Shown here: piece by piece, positions 8,408 to 16,072 of the stretch
How positions within the stretch are numbered: the stretch's first letter is position 1
Layout: every line of letters begins with the position of its first letter
Origin: an uncultured Veillonellaceae bacterium
Lineage (GTDB): Bacteria > Bacillota > Negativicutes > Selenomonadales > Selenomonadaceae
Direction of reading: 5' to 3'
DNA: 48,355 bases
NCBI GenBank assembly: GCA_900316275.1
Contig: ONCF01000064.1
Span: forward strand, 1 to 48,355
Position numbers and translations under genes: made by a program
Notes under the pieces: generated by a model
The model's input: the letters and a program-made list of their open reading frames with translations, nothing else
Told to the model about the DNA's origin: nothing
Databases searched by the model: none

Positions 8408-8465
8408 GTAATAAAACTGCTGTCACAACACAATAAAACAATAAAATGATTTCTATCAGCTGACA

Positions 8466-8494
8466 TTGCATTATACGCCACCGCTCATTATAAT
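8466..8494 (+). promoter_or_regulatory. Sigma-A promoter of the threonine aldolase gene
   Basis: TTGCAT at 8466-8471 and TATAAT at 8489-8494 are 17 bp apart, 40 nt before the start codon. It is divergent from the cas promoter. Confidence 0.65.
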
Positions 8495-8534
8495 ATATGC
8501 CAACGGTTCACCTGCTCAGGAAGGGGTTTTCACT

Positions 8535-9569
8535 ATGGCAAAAATCATGCTGGCTTCGGACTATCAGGAGGGCGCGCATCCGCGGATTGTCGAGCGGCTT
8601 GTGGAGACGAATCTGCTCGCGACGCCTGGCTATGGCACGGATGCGTTCTCAGCGGCAGCGCGGGAGAAAATCCGCGCCGCCTGCCACTGCCCGGAGGCGG
8701 AGGTGCATTTCCTGATTGGCGGCACGCAGACGAACGCGACTGTCATTGACGCCCTGCTGCACTCCTACGAGGGTGTCATCGCGGCCAGCAGCGGGCACAT
8801 CAGCGTACACGAGGCGGGAGCCATCGAGTTTGGCGGGCACAAGGTGCTGACGCTGCCACACCATTTTGGCAAAATCAATGCGTCGGACCTCGCCGTCTAC
8901 TGCGAGGAAAACCTGCACGACGGCAACCGCGAGCACATGGTCATCCCCGGTCTGGTCTACATCTCGCAGCCGACGGAGTACGGCACGCTGTATTCGCGGG
9001 CCGAACTCACGGCCATCCACGACGTCTGCCAGCGCTACCAGCTGCCCCTCTACGTGGACGGTGCGCGGCTGGCCTACGCACTCGCCTGCCCGGCCAACGA
9101 CACCATGCTCGCCGACCTCGCGACACTGACCGATGCATTCTACATCGGCGGCACGAAATGCGGTGCCCTGCTCGGCGAGGCCGTCGTCTTCCCGCAGGGT
9201 GGTCGCGTGCCGCATTTCTTCACCATTATCAAGCAGCACGGCGCCCTGCTGGCCAAAGGCCGCCTGCTCGGCCTGCAGTTTGACACGCTGTTCACCGACG
9301 ACCTCTACCTGCACATCGGGCAGAATGCTATCACGGCTGCGAACCGGCTGCGCGCCGCCTTCACTGCACATGGCTACGCGCTCGCCTTTGACTCACCGAC
9401 GAACCAGATTTTCCTGACGCTGACTGCCGACGAAAAGGAGAAACTGGACACGGTCGTAGAGTCCAGTTTCTGGGAAGCCCCCGACACCGATCACACCATC
9501 GTCCGCCTGGCCACGAGCTGGGCCACGCCGCTGGACAAAGTCGAGCAGCTGATAGCGGCCCTCGACTAA
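8535..9569 (+). CDS. ltaE: Low-specificity L-threonine aldolase / beta-eliminating lyase family
   Basis: The 344-residue protein is a fold-type I PLP enzyme that cleaves L-threonine or allo-threonine to glycine and acetaldehyde. Visible landmarks are GTDAFSAAAREKIR, FLIGGTQTNATVIDALL (cofactor phosphate region), YVDGARLAYAL (Asp pairing with the PLP nitrogen) and FYIGGTKCGALLGEAVV, whose Lys should form the Schiff base. The start at 8535 (MAKIMLASDY) follows AGGAAGGGG; the longer reading from 8466 runs through the promoter and is rejected. It is monocistronic, divergent from cas3 and noticeably more GC-rich than the cas genes. Substrate preference cannot be read from sequence. Confidence 0.9.
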   Translation: MAKIMLASDYQEGAHPRIVERLVETNLLATPGYGTDAFSAAAREKIRAACHCPEAEVHFLIGGTQTNATVIDALLHSYEGVIAASSGHISVHEAGAIEFGGHKVLTLPHHFGKINASDLAVYCEENLHDGNREHMVIPGLVYISQPTEYGTLYSRAELTAIHDVCQRYQLPLYVDGARLAYALACPANDTMLADLATLTDAFYIGGTKCGALLGEAVVFPQGGRVPHFFTIIKQHGALLAKGRLLGLQFDTLFTDDLYLHIGQNAITAANRLRAAFTAHGYALAFDSPTNQIFLTLTADEKEKLDTVVESSFWEAPDTDHTIVRLATSWATPLDKVEQLIAALD

Positions 9570-9582
9570 CGCCACGGCATAG

Positions 9583-9690
9583 CAAAACGCCGCCTTAACA
9601 TATCAGATTTTGCAAAAAATCACTGGCCTCGGTCAGGACATCACGGACGGAGTCTACAAGCAGTCTGACTACGTCGTGGTCAAGCCGTGA
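9583..9690 (+). pseudogene. Orphan 35-codon protein tail (unidentified)
   Basis: After a TAG at 9580-9582 the plus strand reads QNAALTYQILQKITGLGQ followed by DITDGVYKQSDYVVVKP and a stop at 9688-9690. The segment has natural protein character and is followed 25 nt later by a terminator, as a real gene end would be, but has no start codon or ribosome binding site. I do not recognise the family. It may be the remnant of a gene whose 5' part was lost when this stretch joined the ltaE 3' end. Confidence 0.3.
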
Positions 9691-9715
9691 AATAAAACCA
9701 GAAATTTTGTTAAAG

Positions 9716-9744
9716 AACAAGCATCCAAAGCGGTGCTTGTTTTT
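9716..9744 (+). terminator. Rho-independent terminator
   Basis: AACAAGCA (9716-9723) pairs with TGCTTGTT (9734-9741), extended by CC/GG with one bulged T, loop AAAGC, followed by a T run to 9744. It would end transcripts from ltaE or the orphan tail. Confidence 0.7.
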
Positions 9745-9890
9745 GGGTACTGTCATGTATACAGGTATTTTACAAGAATATAACATATCTATGGGGAGGA
9801 ATGTTGTACCTATTTGGCGAAGCAACCAATATAAGGAGGTGAGGTCAGCGCCGGGTCGTGAGAGGATACGATTACGAGAGGAGCTTGACC

Positions 9891-10223
9891 ATGAGCAAGA
9901 CCAAGGAACGCCGGGCAAAAATCATCGCGCGCAAGCGAGAGCAATACGGCTATTTTGGTTTCTTCCAGCTAAAGGATATCTACCCTTTTCAGGAATGGAT
10001 GCAGCGGTCGCGGGGCTTTCGCCTGTTCCCCACCGAGGGCAACGAGCTCGCCTGTCTCTACAGTGACGGCTGCTACATCCGCGTGTGGTACGACGCCGAG
10101 CTGCAACAATGCTGTTGCAACCGCCTCGGCATGGCCATGTACCTGACATGGCAGGGCCTCGTCGTCACGCGTCAACACTGGCGCACGCAGCGGTCCGCTT
10201 TAAGGGAAAGTTGCGCAGCCTGA
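9891..10223 (+). CDS. Small hypothetical protein, 110 residues
   Basis: The start MSKTKERRAKIIARKREQ is preceded by GAGGAG seven bases upstream. The N-terminus is strongly basic and helical. The middle, YFGFFQLKDIYPFQEWMQRS, then GNELACLYSDGCYIRVWYD and AELQQCCCNRLGMAMYL, suggests a small compact fold with three adjacent cysteines. There is no signal peptide or membrane segment. The 147 nt upstream (9745-9890) hold a second purine-rich AAGGAGGTGAGG at 9833-9844, possibly a leader peptide or relic, but no open frame there convinces me. I do not recognise the family. The gene stands alone before a strong terminator. Confidence 0.6.
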   Translation: MSKTKERRAKIIARKREQYGYFGFFQLKDIYPFQEWMQRSRGFRLFPTEGNELACLYSDGCYIRVWYDAELQQCCCNRLGMAMYLTWQGLVVTRQHWRTQRSALRESCAA

Positions 10224-10265
10224 GGTGTGACGGCTTAGCTAGTGCTTAAATGAAATTATAGCAAG

Positions 10266-10334
10266 ACACCGTTTTAACGATACATATTCTGCAAAATTTG
10301 CAATTTATGTATCGTTAAAACGGTGTTTTTGTTT
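10266..10334 (+). terminator. Very long perfect hairpin terminator
   Basis: Two 21-nt arms (10266-10286 and 10306-10326) are perfectly complementary, flank a 19-nt loop, and are followed by a T-rich run to 10334. The loop itself contains the palindrome TGCAAAATTTGCA (10290-10302). The T run points to termination of plus-strand transcripts. The arm length is unusual for a plain terminator. Confidence 0.75.
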
Positions 10335-10380
10335 GACGCAATTAATTTTCCGGCTTACACACAGTTTGGGAATAAACTGC

Positions 10381-10965
10381 TTATTGCCCCGCCCAGCCAT
10401 CGCGGGCGTAACAGAAGCACTCCGGTGCGTGCGAGTAGATGATGCCGATGGCCTGAAGGAAGGAATAGATGCTCGTCGTGCCGGCGAATTTCGTGTCGCG
10501 ATGCTTGAGGTCCTTGGTCACGGCGTCGGAGAGCGCATTGCGCGTGGTGGTCAATGGCTCGTAGACGGTCTGACCGTCCGTGAAATGCCAGATATAGGCG
10601 TCAAAGCTGCCCCACTCCTGCTGGATGGCCTGATAGACGCGCGCGTTGACGATACTCGCGCGGATTTTGCCGGCATGGCGGATGATGCCCGCGTCCTGCA
10701 GGAGCCGCGCCTCGTCCTGTGCCGTAAAGGCCGCCACGCGCGCCACGTCGAAGCCCGCATACGCCCGGCGGAAGTTTTCCCGCTTGTGCAGTAGCGTACG
10801 CCACGACAGCCCCGCCTGAAACAATTCCAGCAGGAACAGTTCGTAGATTTTCGCGTCATCATGCTGCGGCACACACCACTCCGTATCGTGATAAGCCACA
10901 TACAGCGCATCGTCCGCCGGGACATAGGGACACCGTACTTGCTCAGCCAACTTCCCCGCCTCCAT
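10381..10965 (-). CDS. tag: DNA-3-methyladenine glycosylase I
   Basis: The 194-residue protein removes 3-methyladenine from alkylated DNA. Recognisable are RCPYVPADDALYVAYHDTEW near residues 11-30 (zinc Cys and His), HDDAKIYELFLLELFQAGLSW and LLHKRENFR (helix-hairpin-helix region with the catalytic Glu), and the C-terminal HAPECFCY supplying the other His and Cys zinc ligands. The family usually has RCPW where this has RCPY. GGAGA precedes the ATG. The following fusion gene at 13217 is a second alkylation-repair candidate in the same area. Confidence 0.93.
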   Translation of the reverse strand: MEAGKLAEQVRCPYVPADDALYVAYHDTEWCVPQHDDAKIYELFLLELFQAGLSWRTLLHKRENFRRAYAGFDVARVAAFTAQDEARLLQDAGIIRHAGKIRASIVNARVYQAIQQEWGSFDAYIWHFTDGQTVYEPLTTTRNALSDAVTKDLKHRDTKFAGTTSIYSFLQAIGIIYSHAPECFCYARDGWAGQ

Positions 10966-11099
10966 TTTCTCCTACACTTTCTCCGACCTATTGCCGACAC
11001 CCATCTGATTCCTCCGACACTTCGCTACCCTTTGCCGACACCGCCCCGGCATTGCGCCGCTAGTTCACCGATATTTTATCCGATTAGCGCGCCAGTGCC

Positions 11100-11885
11100 T
11101 CACCCCAGTGCCACGTCCAGCACCATCATGAGCGTAAAGCCGAGGCCGAACGTGAGGACGCCCCAGTCGGAGTGCGCGTCACCAGCGTGAATCTCGGGGA
11201 TGAGCTCCTCCACGACGACATAGAGCATGGCGCCCGCCGCGAAGGCCAGGCCGTAGGGCATAAAGGGCAGGATGTGCTCGGCGAGCAGCACAGTCAGCGC
11301 ACCGCCGATAGGCTCCACGATGCCGGAGAGCGCCCCGCCAAGGAACGCGCGCGTCCGGCTCATGCCCGCCGCCCGCAATGGCATGGAGATAATCGCGCCC
11401 TCAGGGAAGTTCTGGATGGCGATACCCACGGACATGGCGATAGCGCCGCCGAGCGTGATATCCGCATCCCCGAGCATAAAGCCCGCCAGCACGACGCCCA
11501 CGGCCATGCCCTCAGGGATATTGTGCAGCGTCACGGCCAGCACGAGCATCGTCGAGCGCGACAGCTGGCTGTGCGGCCCCTCCGTCTGCTGCGCGTACAT
11601 GTGCAGATGCGGTATCACATGGTCGAGCAGCAGCAAAAAGCCCATGCCCAGCCAAAAACCGACGACGGCCGGCAGCCACGCGAGTCCGCCCATAGTCTCG
11701 CTCTCCGCAAGCGCCGGCAGCAGCAGGCTCCAGATGGAGGCCGCCACCATCACGCCTGCCGCGAAACCCGTGAGCATTTTTGACACGAGCAGCGGCATTT
11801 CCCCGCGCAGCAAAAACACACACGCCGCCCCCAGCACCGTGCCAAAGAAAGGAATCAGCAATCCCTGAAAAACCATCTCATTCAT
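11100..11885 (-). CDS. ZIP-family divalent metal transporter (ZupT/GufA-like)
   Basis: About 261 residues with eight hydrophobic segments. The signature VTLHNIPEGMAVGVVLAG (metal-site helix with His, Asn, Pro, Glu) and the partner helix IAIQNFPEGAIISMPL are the paired HNIPEG/QNFPEG motifs of ZIP transporters. Between them and before lies DHVIPHLHMYAQQTEGPHS, a His-containing loop typical of zinc uptake. It would import Zn2+ or related metals across the membrane. The start is ambiguous: GTG 11888, ATG 11885 or ATG 11876. It lies 38 nt after crcB on the same strand. Confidence 0.9.
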   Translation of the reverse strand: MNEMVFQGLLIPFFGTVLGAACVFLLRGEMPLLVSKMLTGFAAGVMVAASIWSLLLPALAESETMGGLAWLPAVVGFWLGMGFLLLLDHVIPHLHMYAQQTEGPHSQLSRSTMLVLAVTLHNIPEGMAVGVVLAGFMLGDADITLGGAIAMSVGIAIQNFPEGAIISMPLRAAGMSRTRAFLGGALSGIVEPIGGALTVLLAEHILPFMPYGLAFAAGAMLYVVVEELIPEIHAGDAHSDWGVLTFGLGFTLMMVLDVALG

Positions 11886-11923
11886 CACCCATCACCTACC
11901 ATTCAGTTCCTGTTTCTACCAGT

Positions 11924-12319
11924 TCACCCACGCACGAGCAGATGCCCCAGTACAAAGCCTCCGACGACGGCTGCGAAGCCGCAGGCAAGATTCGCGAACA
12001 CGTTCATGGCAGCATAGATATAGCTGCCGCCGCGCAGGAGCGTCAGCGTCTCCATGGAAAACGACGAAAAGGTAGTAAAACCGCCAAGAAAGCCGACCGT
12101 CAGCAACAGTTTCCACGGCCCCGCCACAAAATGTGATTGCTCAGCGAGCAATAGCAGCACGCCCATAATAAAGCCCATGAGGAAACTGCCCACGGTATTG
12201 ACCGTCAGCGTGCCAAAAGGAAACACCGTACCAAAGCGCGCCCCGACCTGCGTCGTGACGAGATACCGACAAACTGCGCCCAGTCCGCCGCCTATAAACA
12301 CCAAAAGAACCTGTGGCAT
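11924..12319 (-). CDS. crcB: Fluoride channel CrcB/Fluc
   Basis: The 131-residue protein has four hydrophobic helices and the Fluc motifs GGGLGAVCRYL (residues 10-20), TLTVNTVGSFLMGF (Asn of the pore) and VGFLGGFTTFSSFSMET. It forms a dual-topology dimeric channel that exports fluoride. Only one copy is visible, so it should be a homodimer. The 99 nt between it and the phzF remnant contain a terminator-like hairpin (12364-12394) and no recognisable fluoride riboswitch. Confidence 0.93.
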   Translation of the reverse strand: MPQVLLVFIGGGLGAVCRYLVTTQVGARFGTVFPFGTLTVNTVGSFLMGFIMGVLLLLAEQSHFVAGPWKLLLTVGFLGGFTTFSSFSMETLTLLRGGSYIYAAMNVFANLACGFAAVVGGFVLGHLLVRG

Positions 12320-12363
12320 GAACCCCGCCCTTTCGTAAAGACAATCTCTCTAACCCCCGCCGC

Positions 12364-12394
12364 AAAATCAACCGTATTTTTTTCGGCTGATTTT
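12364..12394 (-). terminator. Terminator-like hairpin after phzF (copy 1 of a duplicated element)
   Basis: Arms 12364-12374 and 12384-12394 pair over 11 bp (one G-U on the minus strand) around a loop of mostly T/A. It lies 25 nt beyond the end of the phzF frame. Nearly the same sequence recurs at 14320-14352, again just beyond a phzF end. Confidence 0.55.
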
Positions 12395-12418
12395 ACAGTG
12401 GATTGCGCACCAATTCAA

Positions 12419-13155
12419 TTATAGATGCAATTCCGCTATAGAATATACCTCTGCCTGCCCGGCCAGAGTCAGACAGTCGCCGTGCATCGTGCAGTAAAGA
12501 CTGCCGCTGCGCGCGCGGAATAATGGCAGTGGCCGGAGCCGCAGACCGGGTCCTCGTCGACGGCGAGCTTCGGCGCAAAACTGCGGCTCACGCAATCGTA
12601 GGGGGAGTCTGCCTCCCCCAGTGCCGTGATATGCAGCAACAGGCCATCCAATGCTTTAACCTGCGCCAAATTTGGCTGGGCGGTCCGCACCTGCGCGGCC
12701 TCGGGCAGCACACAGAGCAGGTCGCGCCCGAGATACGCAGCCACGGGCTCTACGCCGATAGCTGCCGTCATGGCCGCCATCACAGGCACCTCTTTTAGCG
12801 TGTAGGCAGGAAAATCCATCGCCAGCCGCTCACCTGCCCGCGCCACGGTCAGCTCACTGCCCAGCGTCGTGAACACGATCTGCTCCGCCTCTGGCGCATA
12901 AAAGCGCAGCAGCACATAGGCCGTTGCCAGCGTAGCATGCCCGCAAAGGTCAATCTCGCCGCCCGGCGTAAACCAGCGCAGATGATACCGCCCAGCCTCC
13001 GGCACGACAAACGCCGTCTCCGAAAAATTATTCTCCCGCGCGATGTCCTGCATCACCGCCTCCGGCAGCCATTCCTCCAGCACACAAACTGCCGCCTGAT
13101 TGCCATGAAACACCCGATCCGTAAAAGCATCGACCACATACTGCTTGATAATCAT
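12419..13155 (-). pseudogene. PhzF-family isomerase, broken by an internal deletion/frameshift
   Basis: The first 210 or so codons encode a normal PhzF-like protein: MIIKQYVVDAFTDRVFHGNQ, NNFSETAFVV (catalytic Glu), FTPGGEIDLCGHATLATAY and DEDPVCGSGHCHY. Immediately after GSGHCHY the frame runs into about 15 aberrant codons and a stop at 12469. The true C-terminus is present in another frame: RARSGSLYCTMHGDC then LTLAGQAEVYSIAELHL, ending at TAA 12421-12419. The roughly 20 residues that normally separate these parts (PxWxxxLGK...AYQAS) are missing. I infer a deletion near the GCGCGCGC run at 12513-12521. GGAGG precedes the ATG at 13155. Probably non-functional. Confidence 0.8.
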
Positions 13156-13216
13156 CATGTCCTCCACAACATTACTATTCATATCAAAGGCAAAAAGTAC
13201 ATATCTCACTTCCAAT

Positions 13217-14275
13217 CTACGATTGGATTATCCATTGACATTGTCTCATGGCAACATGCGACTCATCTTTAAAAGTCACACCCTCTGCCTGCAGACGCTC
13301 CTTTTGTGATGCAAAACCTGGGGCCAGTCGCCCGACGTGGTTGACGACCCGATGGCAGGGGTACGTACCGTAATATTCGGCGCGGCTCAGGATTTTTCCT
13401 ACGAGCCGCGCATTTTTCGATCTGCCGATGAGTCGGGCTATCTGCCCGTAGGTGGCCACCTTGCCTGCGGGGATTTGCGCCACCACGGCCAAAACCTCCT
13501 GTGCCAGGTCATCCGTGAGGACCTTCCTCGTAGATGATGGCGTGCCCTGTGCCATCTGACCTTTACCAGCAGCCGCTGTACCCGCCGCCCGACGCTTTTT
13601 TCCCTGAGCGGCAAAGGCGTGGCTCTCCTCCAACAGTGGCCAGATTTCGTCATCCGTCATGCTGTCGTCCAGCGCGATGGAGAGCCAATATTTCTTGTTC
13701 ATGTGATAGGCGGGATAGCAGCCGTCGTACGCCGCCACCTGCGCTGCGGCATCGCTGACCTTGATGTCCAGCAGCTCTACGCGCCCCGTGCGGCCTGGCA
13801 CGACTTTATCCCAAGCCACGGGCAGGATAGCCGCGTACCATTTGCGCGTAGCAGGATGGCGGAAAATCCCGCTGTCGGCATAGGCGGGCTTGCTCCACGG
13901 GAACTCCGGTGCGTCGCCCCATACCGCCTGAATGCGCTGGCACAGGCGGTTCGTCTGCGACGCGGCAAACGGTAACTCACTAAAGCAGGCCGCCGCGATT
14001 TCACGCAGCAGTTCCTCATAAGCATGGCGCACGCCGAACACATAGCTCCCAGCCGGATTCGTCTGCCGCAGTGGCAGATACTCCTCCTCCGTCATCGTGT
14101 CGATGACCTGCCACGTCACCTGCCCAGCTGCATCCACAGTCAGCACCGCACGGAACGCGCCATCGAGGAACGTCCGCTCAAGCCGCCAGTCCCCGCCCTC
14201 ACGCCGAAAGCCGTAAGCGAGGCACCGCCCCTCATCCAGTCGGCAGCGCCGAAAAATCTCTGTTTCTATGCTCAT
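13217..14275 (-). CDS. MmcQ/YjbR-like domain fused to an alkyltransferase (MGMT-like) domain
   Basis: The 352-residue protein has three parts. Residues 1-240 include an MmcQ/YjbR-type double-wing DNA-binding-like domain with CYPAYHMNKKYWLSIALDD near 186-204. A short Ala/Gly/Lys linker lies at 222-248. Residues 250-352 form the winged-helix domain of methylated-DNA-cysteine methyltransferase, with IPAGKVATYGQIARLIG and the active-site PCHRVV (Cys307). Since the Cys is kept, it may transfer alkyl groups, unlike alkyltransferase-like proteins. The N-terminal Ada-type ribonuclease-like domain of Ogt is absent. It lies between two phzF relics, near tag. The function of the fusion is inferred. Confidence 0.8.
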   Translation of the reverse strand: MSIETEIFRRCRLDEGRCLAYGFRREGGDWRLERTFLDGAFRAVLTVDAAGQVTWQVIDTMTEEEYLPLRQTNPAGSYVFGVRHAYEELLREIAAACFSELPFAASQTNRLCQRIQAVWGDAPEFPWSKPAYADSGIFRHPATRKWYAAILPVAWDKVVPGRTGRVELLDIKVSDAAAQVAAYDGCYPAYHMNKKYWLSIALDDSMTDDEIWPLLEESHAFAAQGKKRRAAGTAAAGKGQMAQGTPSSTRKVLTDDLAQEVLAVVAQIPAGKVATYGQIARLIGRSKNARLVGKILSRAEYYGTYPCHRVVNHVGRLAPGFASQKERLQAEGVTFKDESHVAMRQCQWIIQS

Positions 14276-14305
14276 GGTCTCATAGCCTTTCGTAATTAAT
14301 TCAGC

Positions 14306-14363
14306 TTAAAATCAGCTGCAAAATCAACCGTATTTTTTTTACGGCTGGTTTTACGGCTGATTT
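14306..14363 (-). terminator. Terminator-like hairpin cluster (copy 2 of the phzF downstream element)
   Basis: The stretch contains GCAAAATCAACCGTATTTTT (from 14318), as in copy 1, with two alternative right arms at 14342-14352 and 14354-14363 and an extra left half at 14308-14316. It lies directly beyond the orphan phzF tail and would end minus-strand transcripts. Confidence 0.45.
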
Positions 14364-14371
14364 CTTGCCAA

Positions 14372-14449
14372 TTATATGTGTAACTCAGCTACAAAATACA
14401 ATGCCGCCTGCCCAGCCAGCGTTACGCGCTCGCCGCGCAACGTGCACTC
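14372..14449 (-). pseudogene. Orphan C-terminal tail of a second phzF copy
   Basis: Starting at the base after the stop codon of the upstream gene, the minus strand reads ECTLRGERVTLAGQAALY then FVAELHI and TAA (14374-14372). This matches the end of the phzF pseudogene at 12419 (LTLAGQAEVYSIAELHL) residue for residue across the LAGQA core. The terminator-like element downstream is shared too. The rest of the gene is gone. I infer a former tandem phzF duplication later cut by a rearrangement that brought in the gene at 14450. Confidence 0.7.
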
Positions 14450-15967
14450 TCACATAACAGTTACATACGTTTGCTTCTTGCTGGCCGGTTTATCGGGTAA
14501 GGTCATCCGCAGTGCACCACTGGCGATGAGGGGGCGCAGGTAGTGCCTGGTCACATAAAAAATGGTGCGCACGCCGAGAAAATCGGCGATTTCCTGTCGC
14601 GACCTCGGGGTCTGGCAGTAGGCTAAAAGTGACGCTACGGAGCGGCCTTGGCTGCGGTCTCCCCGCTGCATGACGGGTTGCGTGGCTGCGTAGTCTGCCG
14701 AGTATTCCGCTATTTTCGCATCTTTTGCGCCACGACCGTCATCCTGACGGCCGTTGTACAAAGTCACCACAAATTCGTTGCGCCGGTTCTCAAACACCGG
14801 TGCTGGCAGGCCCGCGGCCTGCATTTCGCGTCGGATGGTTGGAATACCCGAGTAACGATTCTCGGTTTTGAGCAGGAATTCCGACATCGCGGCCAAAGCC
14901 GGATTGCGCAGGTCAGGGCGCGCTTTGCCGAGGTCCTCTACTGTCATGCGACCGTAGAGACCACCGGGGCTGTGCACCTCCAGCCGATCTGCGAAGAAAT
15001 CAATTTGTATCGGTGTCCCCTCGGTAAAATGGCTGTAGTCGCGGTGAATGAGCGCATTGAGCACAATTTCGCGAATCGCCTCGATAGGATATTCGGTGCG
15101 GTCCACACGTTCTCCTGTCTGCGCGTCGATAATCGTCTGCACCTTCATATTGCGCTTGCAGAATGTCAGCGCCTCGGTCAACATGTCGGGGAGCGTCCCC
15201 TCAATGCGCTTGTTATCCTCAAAACGCACGCCAGCTGCCGATACATCACCGATATGCTTGCCCGGCACCACCACGGCCGTGATGCAGAGCTGCGGGAAAT
15301 AGCCCTGCGGGTACAGGCCAAAATTCAAAACCGCGGCGAGAGTCGGCACCCCGGCCTGCGTGATAGCCAGCATTTCATAGGTCTGCTCCAGCGTCAGTCG
15401 CGCGAACCCCGGCCGCTCCTCCTGCATGCGGCCGATATAACGTTGCAATTTTCCCTGGTCGAGCATGTCCAAAGCAGCCCGTACATCCGTACGTTCATCA
15501 TCATGTACGCGCCGACGATAGGCTTCGTAGCTATAAATCTCATAATCCGTCATGGGCATGTCCGCATCACCGACGCGTACGTAAGAGCCCTTGAGCCGTC
15601 CCGCCCCTGCATAGTAGCAGGGGCGGTCGCTGGGGGCCGTTGCGGGAATCTCAGCCGAGCAAACGGTCTTGCCCTCAATCTCCGCCACCGTAAACACCGC
15701 GCGGATAGGCGGCACCATCTGGTTGCACTGCTCTGTCACCTTTTTCTGCAAGTCATGCAGGTCGTAGACACCGACTGGCGCAAAGCCCTGCCGCTCATCA
15801 AGGCCAAAAAGCAAAATACCGCCCGCATCTTGATTGGCAAAACTCGACAAGCTATCATATAACCGCTTCGGACAGCCATCATGCGCAGCCTTGAGTTCGA
15901 TTGTTTGCGTTTCTGTTTGTAAAAGACGAACTTTTTTGACTAACTCCGTTAGCTCGTTGCTTAGCAT
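14450..15967 (-). CDS. AlbA_2/Schlafen-type domain plus GHKL-like ATPase, putative transcriptional regulator
   Basis: The 505-residue protein begins with an AlbA_2 (Slf4-like) domain: TQTIELKAAHDGCPKRL, then ANQDAGGILLFGLDE. The middle contains EAIREIVLNALIHRDYS, the N-box helix of the HATPase_c_4 domain, followed by FADRLEVHSPGGLYGRM. The C-terminus (YCQTPRSRQEIADFLGVRT) looks like a winged helix. Such proteins are often called transcriptional regulators or divergent-AAA-associated proteins, and some lie in defence islands. Its stop codon directly abuts the phzF tail. An ATG at 15967 is preceded by a purine run GGGGGGAAG. Confidence 0.85.
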   Translation of the reverse strand: MLSNELTELVKKVRLLQTETQTIELKAAHDGCPKRLYDSLSSFANQDAGGILLFGLDERQGFAPVGVYDLHDLQKKVTEQCNQMVPPIRAVFTVAEIEGKTVCSAEIPATAPSDRPCYYAGAGRLKGSYVRVGDADMPMTDYEIYSYEAYRRRVHDDERTDVRAALDMLDQGKLQRYIGRMQEERPGFARLTLEQTYEMLAITQAGVPTLAAVLNFGLYPQGYFPQLCITAVVVPGKHIGDVSAAGVRFEDNKRIEGTLPDMLTEALTFCKRNMKVQTIIDAQTGERVDRTEYPIEAIREIVLNALIHRDYSHFTEGTPIQIDFFADRLEVHSPGGLYGRMTVEDLGKARPDLRNPALAAMSEFLLKTENRYSGIPTIRREMQAAGLPAPVFENRRNEFVVTLYNGRQDDGRGAKDAKIAEYSADYAATQPVMQRGDRSQGRSVASLLAYCQTPRSRQEIADFLGVRTIFYVTRHYLRPLIASGALRMTLPDKPASKKQTYVTVM

Positions 15968-16006
15968 TTTACTTCCCCCCTCTTCATATTAGTTAAATTA
16001 TATCAA

Positions 16007-16042
16007 AAAGAGCAAACAAAGTCCATGATTTGTTTGCTCTTT
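16007..16042 (-). terminator. Strong hairpin terminator for the HD-domain gene
   Basis: A 14-bp perfect stem (16007-16020 with 16029-16042) surrounds an 8-nt loop and is followed on the minus strand by a T run. It lies 30 nt beyond the stop of the gene at 16073. Confidence 0.8.
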
Positions 16043-16072
16043 TATTTGTCTTTCGCTATTTTGTTCGTTAAT

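Noticed and set aside
8345..8535. An open reading frame that would extend the aldolase N-terminus upstream to 8466
   Set aside because: It runs through the promoter; the downstream ATG has a good ribosome site and matches family length.
9595..9918. Minus-strand frame opposite the small gene at 9891
   Set aside because: No ribosome site, unlikely composition, and it crosses a terminator and the start of a better gene.
12320..12420. Fluoride riboswitch upstream of crcB
   Set aside because: The conserved GGxGAUGGxGUUCxCC core is not present; only a terminator-like hairpin is seen.
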